From VBWE01 sp943372645 (lineage in GTDB: Bacteria; Bacteroidota; Bacteroidia; Palsa-965), in assembly GCA_943372645.1 (NCBI GenBank), contig CALRZN010000003.1, positions 1-64,000 of the forward strand: a stretch of DNA of 64,000 nucleotides, read 5' to 3'. A model generated the notes under the pieces. That model was given only the letters and a program-made list of their open reading frames with translations. It searched no databases and had not been told where the DNA came from. Positions 48,931 to 57,695 of the stretch are shown here, piece by piece (the first letter of the stretch is position 1; each line of letters starts with the position of its first letter). The position numbers were made by a program, and so were the translations under genes.

Positions 48931-50394
48931 CTATCTTTTTCCTGCCTTGCGCGTGAGGGCGAAAAGCGTACACACGAGGCTCAGCATGGTGAGCATGGTA
49001 ACCAGCGAATGGTCTTCGTTTTCGTCGTCTGCTGCCCCAATGAAACTGCCTTCTTTTGTTTTCTTTCCGCCCGCATCAATCCACATCCGGTCATCAAACT
49101 CGTGGATGTACTTGTGGAAGTCAGCTGCTTTCCAGCCGGCGAGGGTAACGAGGTTCTGCACTTCTTCCTGGCGACGCGTTTTTAGTTTGGCGTAGTAGGC
49201 CTGCGCCCATGCGCAATCGGTATTCCATGCCGGGCGTGTAATGATGTAACGCGCCTGGTAGTTCTGTTTGTTCGGCGTTTCGTTCAGCAACAAATCCTGC
49301 GGAAAATGATTGCGGTCGTACGTAATATGCAGGCGCGTAAAAAACACCTGGTCCGGTGCAATGCTTTTGCTTTTGTCGGTTACCCAGTCCACACCGGCCA
49401 TGCGCAGATCATCATCTACCGGTGGCGGGCTCACACACGGATCGCATTTCTGCGAAGGCGGAACCTGTGTGCCGATGTTCCAGGCGTATTCGAGAAAGGC
49501 CACGTTTTTTCCTTCGCGCTCCCACGATTTGTAATACATGTCTTTGTAAAACCGGCTGAATTTACTTTGATCAGAAAGTGTTGACGGAATATGTTTCGAT
49601 GTTACCATTTCCACGGTGCGGTAGTTGGTTACTTCCACGCGGCCTTTGTTCGAAAACAGGTACACGATCATGTCCTGCGCCGATTTTGCATTGGCCATGC
49701 CGAGACGGATGGGCAGCATAAATTTCGGGGAGCTGTAGGTGATCTGTATCGGGCGCAGGTTTTTATCGGCGCGTTTTTCGTTTTCTTTTAAATTCACTTT
49801 CACCACGAAAAACTTCATGTTGCTTTTGATGTAGGGATCGAGCACTTCTTTGGCGCCCTTCGGAATTTTGTAGCCGTTATCGTTCAGCCAGCGTTCCAGT
49901 CCGCCCGATTCTTCAGCTGACAAAATGAGAATATCATATTCGCCAACGGTATATTTTGCTTCAATCGTTACCTGGTAGTTGCTGGTATTTACAGATGATT
50001 TCGATTCCAGCACCATGCCGCCCGAAAAGCTGGTAGCTGCCATGCGGCTTTTTTTATACCGGTGGTAAGGCATACTGCACGGCGAACGGTCGTTGTACGA
50101 AACCAGGCGCGGCGTGGAATAAGCATCAATGCGGTCGAACATGGAACGTTCAACCACTTTGATGTCCTTTTCGCCGATGACTACCGGAACGGGAACCACC
50201 ATGGCAAAATCATTCACATCGCCTTCAAAGTCGCTCGACATGGTAACGGTGGTTTGTTCGCCATTCCGTACCAGTATCACCTGCGATGTTTTATTAAAAA
50301 GCTGCAGGTCGGCTTTGGCCACATAAAAACCGCAAAACGCCCACGAAGAGGCGCTCAGCAGCAGGACACATAAAAACAGGATCAGTTTTTTCAT
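48931..50394 (-). CDS. DUF2330-type membrane-anchored protein (array member 2)
   Basis: 487 aa, signal peptide MKKLILFLCVLLLSASSWA then F-C-G-F-Y. It is the most diverged member: D-R-S-P-C replaces D-x-D-P-C, the C-D-P-C site is followed by V-S-P-P-P, and the C-terminal domain carries an extra N-T-D-C-A-W. The variable loop (about residues 107-145) is basic and distinct (S-M-P-Y-H-R-Y-K-K-S-R). The C-terminus is G-K-K-T-K-E-G-S-F-I-G, helix, L-T-R-K-A-G-K-R. Its ATG overlaps the stop of member 3 (ATGA), so they are translationally coupled. Confidence 0.9.
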   Translation of the reverse strand: MKKLILFLCVLLLSASSWAFCGFYVAKADLQLFNKTSQVILVRNGEQTTVTMSSDFEGDVNDFAMVVPVPVVIGEKDIKVVERSMFDRIDAYSTPRLVSYNDRSPCSMPYHRYKKSRMAATSFSGGMVLESKSSVNTSNYQVTIEAKYTVGEYDILILSAEESGGLERWLNDNGYKIPKGAKEVLDPYIKSNMKFFVVKVNLKENEKRADKNLRPIQITYSSPKFMLPIRLGMANAKSAQDMIVYLFSNKGRVEVTNYRTVEMVTSKHIPSTLSDQSKFSRFYKDMYYKSWEREGKNVAFLEYAWNIGTQVPPSQKCDPCVSPPPVDDDLRMAGVDWVTDKSKSIAPDQVFFTRLHITYDRNHFPQDLLLNETPNKQNYQARYIITRPAWNTDCAWAQAYYAKLKTRRQEEVQNLVTLAGWKAADFHKYIHEFDDRMWIDAGGKKTKEGSFIGAADDENEDHSLVTMLTMLSLVCTLFALTRKAGKR

Positions 50395-51851
50395 GCGGAA
50401 TTTTTCGGTTTGTTTTTACGGCTCAGTGCAAAAAGCATCAGTGTAATGCTCAGTACCGAAAGAAAGGTAATTAAAATTCCGTTTCCGTCCGTTACGCCGG
50501 GCGATAACAGGCTGCCTGTTTTCTTTCCGGATGTGCCCGTGTTTTTCCGGATGTACCGGTTGTATTCTGAGGTGTAGCCGCTGTGTAATGCAGCATCCTG
50601 ACCGGTAAGCACCGCATAATTATCCAGTTCCTGCTGCCGGCGTTTTTGCAGATCAATAAGGTAAGCGTTTGCTTTTTCACATTCGAAATTACTCACTGCC
50701 GGGTAGTGGAGTACGTAACGCGCCTGGTAATTTTCCTGGTTCGGGGTTTCGATAAACTGCAGGTCCTGCGGAAAATGTGCGCGGTCGTACGTAACATGCA
50801 AACGCGTGAAGTAAATAGTTCCCTGGTAACCACCGTGATATTGTTCCACCCAGTTTACACCGGCGCTCATCAAATCCTGCAGCATGGGCGGATCGCCAAC
50901 GCACGGATCGCAGAACATGGTAACGCTGCTGCTGATGTCCCACGCGTATTCGAGCTGCACGGCGTTTTTGCCTTCTTTCGCGTAGGTTTTATAGTAAAGG
51001 TCTTTGTAAAATTTACCGAACTCATCCTTCACAAACAGCGGCACATCCTGGCCGGTGGGCATTTCCACGGTGCGGTAGTTGGTAACTTCGGTGCGGCCTA
51101 CTTTCGAAAAGCAGTACACAATCATGTCTTGTGCTTCCTTCGCATTGGCCATGCCGAGGCGGATGGGCAACATGAATTTTTTCGAATCAAAATCAATCTG
51201 TATCGGGCGCAGTTTGGTGGTGTTCATGCGCTTCAGTTCGTCGGTGTTTGCTTTCACCACGAAAAATTTCATGTTGCTTTTTACGTATGGCTCTAAAACT
51301 TCTTTTGCCCCTTCGGGAATTTTGTACCCGTTTGCAATCAGCCATGTTTCGAGGCCGGACGATTCCGTAGCAGAAAGAATCAGGATATCGTATTCACCAA
51401 CGGCGTAACGTGCTTCAATTTTTACGGTTTGGGCAACGGATGCAAACGAACCCGAAATGTTTACAGATGACGCACAGCAAAGGGAAATGGTATTGTCGCC
51501 GTAATAATACTGTGGTACAGGCGGCACATAACACGGATCGGCATCATTATACGAAACCAAACGCGGCCCGGAGTAATCATCTAATTTGCGGATGAGGTCG
51601 CTTTCAATTACACGCACCTGTTCTTTTTTCAGCACCACGGGTACCGGTACCACCATGGCAAAATCTTTTACATCGCCCTGGAAATCGCTCGACATGGTAA
51701 TGGTGGAATGATCGCCATTGCGCACCATAATCACTTCCGATGTTTTGTTAAACAGTTTCGCATCGGCCTTGGCCACGTAAAAGCCGCAGAACGCGGACGC
51801 ATCAGCAATAGCGATGAACACCAGCGCGAGGGAAAGGAGTTGTTTTTTCAT
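50391..51851 (-). CDS. DUF2330-type membrane-anchored protein (array member 3)
   Basis: 486 aa. It is very similar to member 4: long identical stretches run from A-R-Y-A-V-G-E-Y-D through M-A-N-A-K-E-A-Q-D-M-I, which indicates recent duplication. The variable loop has a tyrosine-rich segment (Q-Y-Y-Y-G-D-N) and two extra cysteines (L-C-C-A-S-S) seen in no other member. C-D-P-C-V-G-D-P-P, the linker S-G-K-K-T-G-S-L-L and the terminal L-S-R-K follow the common plan. An intrinsic terminator (51864-51909) sits just upstream of its start, so its expression may be attenuated relative to members 4-6. Confidence 0.9.
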   Translation of the reverse strand: MKKQLLSLALVFIAIADASAFCGFYVAKADAKLFNKTSEVIMVRNGDHSTITMSSDFQGDVKDFAMVVPVPVVLKKEQVRVIESDLIRKLDDYSGPRLVSYNDADPCYVPPVPQYYYGDNTISLCCASSVNISGSFASVAQTVKIEARYAVGEYDILILSATESSGLETWLIANGYKIPEGAKEVLEPYVKSNMKFFVVKANTDELKRMNTTKLRPIQIDFDSKKFMLPIRLGMANAKEAQDMIVYCFSKVGRTEVTNYRTVEMPTGQDVPLFVKDEFGKFYKDLYYKTYAKEGKNAVQLEYAWDISSSVTMFCDPCVGDPPMLQDLMSAGVNWVEQYHGGYQGTIYFTRLHVTYDRAHFPQDLQFIETPNQENYQARYVLHYPAVSNFECEKANAYLIDLQKRRQQELDNYAVLTGQDAALHSGYTSEYNRYIRKNTGTSGKKTGSLLSPGVTDGNGILITFLSVLSITLMLFALSRKNKPKNSA

Positions 51852-51863
51852 GTGTGTGGGTTT

Positions 51864-51909
51864 TAAAAAAAAACAATCCGTTACGGTTTGCCGTCGTAAC
51901 GGATTGTTT
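51864..51909 (-). terminator. Terminator or attenuator inside the DUF2330 array
   Basis: A 14-bp perfect stem (51871-51884 and 51896-51909) followed on the minus strand by a T-run, between member 4's stop and member 3's start; it ends only ~13-20 nt before that ATG. Confidence 0.85.
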
Positions 51910-51913
51910 CGGT

Positions 51914-53365
51914 TTATGATTTCAGTTTTGCTTTGCGGGTCAGTACAAAAATGATGAGCGATAAGGTGAGCGCCGAAAGCAGCAGCAGGATAAAATCGCC
52001 GCGGTCTGTTTCCGAAAAAGGAGCAAGCAGGCTGCCCGTTTTTTTAGTTCCGGAACCGGATTTCTTTTTGATGTAGCGGTTAAATTCCGAAGGATAGCCC
52101 GCATGGTCCGAAACATCCTGCCCGGTAAGTTCGGCCAGGTTGTTCAATTCTTCCTGGCGGCGTTTCTGCAGTTGCACGAGGTAGGCGTTTGCTTTTTCAC
52201 ATTCAAAATTGCTCACAGCCGGTGTGTGTAAAACATAACGCGCCTGGTAATTCTGTTTGTTCGGCGTTTCAATAAACTGCAGGTCCTGCGGGAAGTGCGC
52301 GCGGTCGTACGTTACATGCAAACGCGTAAAATAAATCTGGCCCTGGTAACCGCCATGGTATTGTTCCACCCAGTTTACACCGGCATCCATTAAATCCTGC
52401 AGCATCGGCGGCGGCCCCACGCAGGGGTCGCAGAACATGCTTACGCTGCTGCTGATGTCCCACGCGTATTCGAGCTGCACAGCGTTTTTGCCTTCTTTCG
52501 CAAATGTTTTGTAGTACAGGTCTTTGTAAAATTTACCGAATTCGTCTTTCACAAACAGCGGCACGTTTTGCCCGGTAGGCATTTCCACGGTGCGGTAGTT
52601 GGTTACTTCGGTGCGGCCTACTTTCGAAAAACAGTACACAATCATGTCCTGCGCTTCTTTGGCGTTGGCCATGCCGAGGCGGATGGGCAGCATGAATTTT
52701 TTGGAGTCAAAATCAATCTGAATCGGGCGCAGTTTGGTGGTGTTCATGCGCTTCAGTTCGTCGGTGTTGGCTTTCACCACGAAAAATTTCATGTTGCTTT
52801 TTACATACGGTTCCAGCACTTCTTTGGCCCCTGCGGGAATTTTGTACCCGTTCGCAATCAGCCACGTTTCCAGCCCGCTCGATTCGGTGGCCGAAAGAAT
52901 CAGGATGTCGTATTCGCCGACCGCGTAACGCGCTTCGATTTTTACGGTTTGTGAAACAGAGGTTGCCCCGTTTACAGAAGTAATCGATACTTCCTGTAGC
53001 GACATTTTGCTCGACTCCATATACACACGTTCGTACGGAACAGCACATGGATCGTCATCGTTATACGAAACCAGGCGCGGGCCGGAGTAGTCGTCCACCT
53101 TGCGGAAGAGTGCGGACTCCACGATACGGATCTGGTCGCGTTTCAGCACAACGGGAACAGGAACCACCATGGCAAAGTCTTTTACTTCGCCCTGGAAATC
53201 GCTCGACATGGTGATGGTGGATTTATCGCCATTGCGGACAATAATCACTTCCGAAGTTTTGTTAAACAACTGCGCATCGGCCTTGGCCACATAAAATCCG
53301 CAGAACGAAAATGCCGGTGCAGTAAATACAAACGACGCAGCAATAAATGTGATTAAGCGTTTCAT
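51914..53365 (-). CDS. DUF2330-type membrane-anchored protein (array member 4)
   Basis: 483 aa with signal peptide MKRLITFIAASFVFTAPAFS before F-C-G-F-Y. It has D-D-D-P-C, a variable loop rich in Ser/Val (S-S-K-M-S-L-Q-E-V-S-I-T-S-V), C-D-P-C-V-G-P-P, and the C-terminal G-T-K-K-T-G-S-L-L, membrane helix and L-T-R-K. It is the closest relative of member 3. It lies 5 bp after member 5's stop, so the two are co-transcribed. Confidence 0.9.
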   Translation of the reverse strand: MKRLITFIAASFVFTAPAFSFCGFYVAKADAQLFNKTSEVIIVRNGDKSTITMSSDFQGEVKDFAMVVPVPVVLKRDQIRIVESALFRKVDDYSGPRLVSYNDDDPCAVPYERVYMESSKMSLQEVSITSVNGATSVSQTVKIEARYAVGEYDILILSATESSGLETWLIANGYKIPAGAKEVLEPYVKSNMKFFVVKANTDELKRMNTTKLRPIQIDFDSKKFMLPIRLGMANAKEAQDMIVYCFSKVGRTEVTNYRTVEMPTGQNVPLFVKDEFGKFYKDLYYKTFAKEGKNAVQLEYAWDISSSVSMFCDPCVGPPPMLQDLMDAGVNWVEQYHGGYQGQIYFTRLHVTYDRAHFPQDLQFIETPNKQNYQARYVLHTPAVSNFECEKANAYLVQLQKRRQEELNNLAELTGQDVSDHAGYPSEFNRYIKKKSGSGTKKTGSLLAPFSETDRGDFILLLLSALTLSLIIFVLTRKAKLKS

Positions 53366-53370
53366 GGGGT

Positions 53371-54852
53371 TCAGGATTTGGAAGCGTTTTTAGAAGCCGG
53401 TTTACGTGTGAGTGCAAACACAATAAGCGAAAGCGTGAGCACCGAAAGCAGCATGAGTGCAAAGTTCGTGTTGTTGTCGTTTTCATTAAACGCGAAAAAC
53501 GAACCCTGTTTTTTACCGCTGCCGGTTGCCGATTTTTTGATGTGTTTGTCGTACTCGGTAATGTACGATGCGTTTTTGGTGATGTCCCAGCCGGTGAGGT
53601 CGGCCAGGTTATCCAGCTCGGTTTTGCGGTTGTTGTGCAATTTTACGAGGTACGCATTGGCAGCCGAACACGAGAAGTCGCTTGCGGGCGGGTTGGTGAG
53701 TACGTAACGCGCCTGGTAGTTTTCTTTGTTCGGGGTTTCAATAAACTGCAGGTCTTGCGGAAACGAAGCGCGGTCGTACGTAATGTGCAGGCGGGTGAAA
53801 AACGTGCGCCCTGAAATTTCCTGGCTCGCATGATACGTGTTGTAACTAACCCAGTCCACACCGGCATCTTTCAGATCGTTAAACATCGGCGGCGGGCCCA
53901 CGCAGGGATCACAGAACACATTTTGTGTGCCGCTCACATCCCAGGCGTATTCCAGGAATGCCACGCTTTTGCCTTCGCGTTTCCAGGCTTTGTTGTAGAG
54001 GTCGCGATAAAATTCGCCGAACTTTTGTTTTACAAACAGCGGCACATGCTGGCCGGTGGCGGCGTTTACGGTGCGGTAGTTGGTGAGTTCCACGCGCCCG
54101 GTTTTTGAGAACGCATACACAATCATGTCCTGCGGTGCGGTGGCGTTGGCCATGCCGAGGCGGATGGGCAGCATAAACTTGGGCGAGTTAAACGAAAGCT
54201 GGATGGGGCGCAGCGTCTGCGTGCCGAGTTTTTTCTGTTCGCCGAGGTTTACTTTTACCACAAAAAATTTCAGGTTGCTTTTGATGTACGGATCAAGCAC
54301 TTCTTTGGCACCGCTTGGGATTTTGTAACCGTTGTCGGTGAGCCAGCGCTCCAGTCCGCCCGATTCTTTCGCCGAAAGAATAAGGATGTCGTATTCGCCT
54401 ACGGTGTATTTCGCTTCTACTTTTACCTGGTAGTTGATGGAATTTACAGATTCGTTCTCATACACCTTGTCAGCCGCCCCGGCCGAAGCAGGAACCATAT
54501 CATAGTCGCGGTTGTAGTAATCATACCGCGGACACGGATCTGCATCGTAATACTCCACCAGGCGCGGTGCCGAATACGCATCTAATTTATCGAACAATGC
54601 GCGGTCGGAAATGCGGATGTCGTCTTTTTTCAGCACCACCGGCACGGGCACCACCATGGCGAAGTCTTTGGAATCGCCTTCGAAATCGCTCGACATGGTG
54701 ATGGTGGAATGGTCGCCATCGCGCACCACAATCACCTGCGAGGTTTTGTTGAACAGTTTGATGTCGGCCTTGGCCACATAAAATCCGCAGAATGCAAATG
54801 CGTTTGCAAGTGCCAGCGAAAACATCCCGGATAAAATCAGTTTACGTTTCAT
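53371..54852 (-). CDS. DUF2330-type membrane-anchored protein (array member 5)
   Basis: 493 aa from the ATG at 54852, which opens directly onto a signal peptide (MKRKLILSGMFSLALANAFA); an earlier in-frame ATG adds eight residues. Member 5 pairs with member 6 in sequence (E-A-K-Y-T-V-G-E-Y-D, S-S-D-F-E-G-D, T-A-P-Q-D-M-I, the T-Y-H-A-S-Q-E-I-S-G-R insertion). It has D-A-D-P-C, a tyrosine-rich loop (P-R-Y-D-Y-Y-N-R-D-Y), C-D-P-C-V-G-P-P and the tail G-K-K-Q-G-S-F-F, helix, L-T-R-K. Confidence 0.9.
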   Translation of the reverse strand: MKRKLILSGMFSLALANAFAFCGFYVAKADIKLFNKTSQVIVVRDGDHSTITMSSDFEGDSKDFAMVVPVPVVLKKDDIRISDRALFDKLDAYSAPRLVEYYDADPCPRYDYYNRDYDMVPASAGAADKVYENESVNSINYQVKVEAKYTVGEYDILILSAKESGGLERWLTDNGYKIPSGAKEVLDPYIKSNLKFFVVKVNLGEQKKLGTQTLRPIQLSFNSPKFMLPIRLGMANATAPQDMIVYAFSKTGRVELTNYRTVNAATGQHVPLFVKQKFGEFYRDLYNKAWKREGKSVAFLEYAWDVSGTQNVFCDPCVGPPPMFNDLKDAGVDWVSYNTYHASQEISGRTFFTRLHITYDRASFPQDLQFIETPNKENYQARYVLTNPPASDFSCSAANAYLVKLHNNRKTELDNLADLTGWDITKNASYITEYDKHIKKSATGSGKKQGSFFAFNENDNNTNFALMLLSVLTLSLIVFALTRKPASKNASKS

Positions 54853-54911
54853 GAGCTTATTGTTTTTGGAAGGCAAATAGGGGATGTCTACAAGCCAATG
54901 AGTAACAGGTT

Positions 54912-56411
54912 TTATTTATTTACAGGAACTTTTTTAACGTTTTTGCGCGTGAGCACAAATACGATGAGCGATACCGTGGTGAGTGAAAGCAGTACGAGCG
55001 AAAAGGAAATGCCGTTTTCATCATCGTCCGGGAAGGTGAACATCGCACCCTGTTTTTTGGTGCCTTCAGTGGTGCTCTTTTTAATGAACTTATCGTATTC
55101 GGTAATGTAGTCTTTGTATTTCGAAGCGTCCCAGCCGGCAATGCTCGCAAGGTTGTTCACTTCTTCCTGGCGGCGTTTGTGCAGTTTGGTGAGGTAATCG
55201 TTCGCCTGTGCGCAGCTGAAATCAGCGCCTTTGTGAACTGGGTTGTTCAGCACATAACGGGCCTGGTAATTTTCTTTGTTCGGTGTTTCAATAAACTGGA
55301 GATCCTGCGGAAACGTGCCGCGGTCATACGTCAGGTGCATGCGTGTGAAAAATGTGCGGCCTGAAATTTCCTGGCTGGAGTGGTAGGTGTTGTAACTTAC
55401 CCAATCCACACCGGCGCTCTGCAGGTCGGTAAAAATGGGCGGCGGGCCTACGCAGGGATCGCACATCACGTTTTGTGTGCCGCTCACATCCCACGCGTAT
55501 TCGAGGGTGGCGATGCTTTTGCCTTCTTTTTTCCAGGCTTTGTTGTAAACGTCTTTGTAAAATTCGCCGAACTTCTCTTTAACAAACAGCGGAATTTTTT
55601 GCCCGGTGGGTGCTTCTACGGTGCGGTAGTTGGTGAGTTCAATGCGCCCGGTTTTGGAAAATGCGTAAACGATCATGTCTTGCGGCGCAGTGGCGTTGGC
55701 CATGCCGAGGCGGATGGGCAGCATAAATTTCGGCGAGTTGAAGGAGATCTGTATCGGGCGAAGTGTTTGTGCACCGAGTTTGGCCTGTTCACCGAGATTA
55801 ACTTTCACCACGAAAAATTTCATGTTGCTTTTTACATACGGTTCCAGCACTTCTTTTGCGCCGGCCGGAATTTTGTAGCCGTTGTCGGTGAGCCAGCGCT
55901 CTAACCCGCCCGATTCTTTGGCCGAAAGAATAAGAATGTCGTATTCGCCCACGGTGTATTTGGCTTCTACTTTTACGCTGTAGTTGGCCGAGTTCACGGA
56001 TATATCTTCCATTTCCATGGATTTGTTTGCAGCCATGGGCACGGCGCGTCCGCTGTAATCGCCCTTGTATTTGCGGGGCGTGTAACACGGCTGCGGATCG
56101 TAATATTCCACAAGGCGCGGGGCCGAATACGCATCTAATTTGTCAAACAGCGTGCGGTCGGCAATGCGGATGTCGTTTTGCTGCAGCACCACCGGAACGG
56201 GAACTACCATGGCAAAGTCTTTTACGTCGCCTTCAAAATCGCTCGACATGGTGATGGTGGATTGTTCGCCGTTGCGTACAATAATCACCTGCGAGGTTTT
56301 GTTGAACAGTTTGATGTCCGCTTTTGCCACATAAAATCCGCAGAAGGCAGAAGCACTTTGTGCAAGCAGCACACAGCCGGCGAAGAGGAATGGTTTTATA
56401 TAATTTTTCAT
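54912..56411 (-). CDS. DUF2330-type membrane-anchored protein (array member 6)
   Basis: 499 aa with signal peptide MKNYIKPFLFAGCVLLAQSASA. It is first of the array in transcription order, 31 bp after the RnfD-like gene and 59 bp before member 5. It has D-P-Q-P-C, a loop with basic and methionine-rich character (R-K-Y-K-G-D-Y-S-G-R, M-E-M-E-D), C-D-P-C-V-G-P-P and a tail G-T-K-K-Q-G-A-M-F, helix, L-T-R-K. Together with the RnfD-like gene it is probably the ancestral unit from which the array expanded. Confidence 0.9.
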   Translation of the reverse strand: MKNYIKPFLFAGCVLLAQSASAFCGFYVAKADIKLFNKTSQVIIVRNGEQSTITMSSDFEGDVKDFAMVVPVPVVLQQNDIRIADRTLFDKLDAYSAPRLVEYYDPQPCYTPRKYKGDYSGRAVPMAANKSMEMEDISVNSANYSVKVEAKYTVGEYDILILSAKESGGLERWLTDNGYKIPAGAKEVLEPYVKSNMKFFVVKVNLGEQAKLGAQTLRPIQISFNSPKFMLPIRLGMANATAPQDMIVYAFSKTGRIELTNYRTVEAPTGQKIPLFVKEKFGEFYKDVYNKAWKKEGKSIATLEYAWDVSGTQNVMCDPCVGPPPIFTDLQSAGVDWVSYNTYHSSQEISGRTFFTRMHLTYDRGTFPQDLQFIETPNKENYQARYVLNNPVHKGADFSCAQANDYLTKLHKRRQEEVNNLASIAGWDASKYKDYITEYDKFIKKSTTEGTKKQGAMFTFPDDDENGISFSLVLLSLTTVSLIVFVLTRKNVKKVPVNK

Positions 56412-56442
56412 GGTCGGTCGTTCTATATATCGTGAAAAGAAA

Positions 56443-57369
56443 TCAGGATTTGCTTTCGGTTAATTGTTCTGCGCCGGAGGCTGCTGCGGGCGTTGCCTGC
56501 TCAGCGGGAGTAACCCACTGGAAACGTTTGCCGGGCAGGAAATAATCGAGTACCGGCACCAGGGGCGAGAGGAAGAACAGCGCCCAGATCGGAGCCGCAT
56601 GCTGAATCTGCATCATGGCCTGCATGTACCACGCCACCGCGCCGATTGCGGCCGCCCAGCCGATACGCGCCCAGCGGTTGGCCGGTGTCTGCACCGGGTC
56701 GGTAATCATAAAGAACGAAAAGAGCAGGAGCGAACCCGAAGTAAGGATGTGTGTGAAACTATCCATCGGCCAGCCTTTGTACAGAATTTCGCGGCAGAAA
56801 TGCAGTCCCAGGAAAGTGATCAGGAATGCCAGCGCCGTATCGAGGCGGCGAACGCGGAGCAGTACCACGAGGCCGGTAATGCCTACAATAAAGAGCAGTA
56901 AACCCTGGCTGCCCCACTGTCCCGGCGAAATCCACGCATCGCCCGTGATGAGGATGGTTACCACGATGCCGAAGTTGGTCGGGTTAAAAATGTGTTTTCC
57001 TTTCCAGCGGAAAATGTATTTGCTGCCGATGCTCAGTACCGCAGCCAGGGCAAATACCCAGATGCTGTTGGCGTGAAACATGAGGCATAAACTGAAGGAA
57101 GAGATGAGCGCACTTTTCAAACCGGCGTAATCTTTCGTGGTAAAATGAATGCCGATGGCCTGAACCGCCATGCAGGTCAATATCATCACGTTAAAACTGA
57201 GCAGGTTCACATTCCAGCCGAGGGCAAAAATGCCGAAAAGCAAAAACGTGAGCTGGAATAAAATCTGGTAATGGCGCGCGTCGGAACGGAAAAAATCAAG
57301 TACCGGTTTCACGCTGTTTATGGCTTGCTGCATGAAGCTGTTGCGTATAGTTGTAGTTGCCTGTTGCAT
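56443..57369 (-). CDS. Orphan RnfD/NqrB-like membrane protein
   Basis: 308 residues (an ATG at 57333 is an alternative start) with about eight to ten membrane helices. RnfD/NqrB family marks are G-K-H-I-F-N-P-T-N-F-G and F-F-M-I-T-D-P-V-Q-T-P-A. In true RnfD/NqrB, FMN is bound covalently to Thr in an S-G-A-T motif; I find none here. No other Rnf or Nqr subunit is present. The gene leads the DUF2330 array (31-bp gap), so it may be an electron-transfer or transport partner of those proteins, probably without flavinylation. Function unknown. Confidence 0.82.
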   Translation of the reverse strand: MQQATTTIRNSFMQQAINSVKPVLDFFRSDARHYQILFQLTFLLFGIFALGWNVNLLSFNVMILTCMAVQAIGIHFTTKDYAGLKSALISSFSLCLMFHANSIWVFALAAVLSIGSKYIFRWKGKHIFNPTNFGIVVTILITGDAWISPGQWGSQGLLLFIVGITGLVVLLRVRRLDTALAFLITFLGLHFCREILYKGWPMDSFTHILTSGSLLLFSFFMITDPVQTPANRWARIGWAAAIGAVAWYMQAMMQIQHAAPIWALFFLSPLVPVLDYFLPGKRFQWVTPAEQATPAAASGAEQLTESKS

Positions 57370-57537
57370 GGCCTGTCGGATTTGTTATGCCAGAAAGATG
57401 CAGCCCGGCGACCATTTCCACAAGTTCGGGAACTTTTTTTGAATAAAAATGACTTTTTGGGCTGAATAGGCTGTTTTACAGTTGGTTTAAAATAGCAGGT
57501 GTGCTAATTACGTACCTTTAAAATAGACCTGTAATTA

Positions 57538-57645
57538 GTGGCAGCAGCAGTAGGCAGTGGCAGTCGTGATTTCGTAAGGAACAGATTCATATTCTGAAAT
57601 ATGAACCGACTGCCACTGCTGGCTGCCGCTTGCCGACTGGAAACG
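57538..57645. repeat. Imperfect foldback repeat, GGCAGT family (copy 2)
   Basis: The left arm is nearly identical to that at 12214-12242 and the core (GTAAGGAACAGATTCATATTC) matches. The right arm is ACTGCCACTGC..GCCGACTG, so here both arms use the GGCAGT words, unlike copy 1. It lies in the 326-bp gap between the RnfD-like gene and the Kazal gene, which is otherwise featureless. Confidence 0.78.
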
Positions 57646-57695
57646 TATTTATTTTAGAAAAGCTTGATTTTGTTGAAGGTCTATTTTATAAGATA

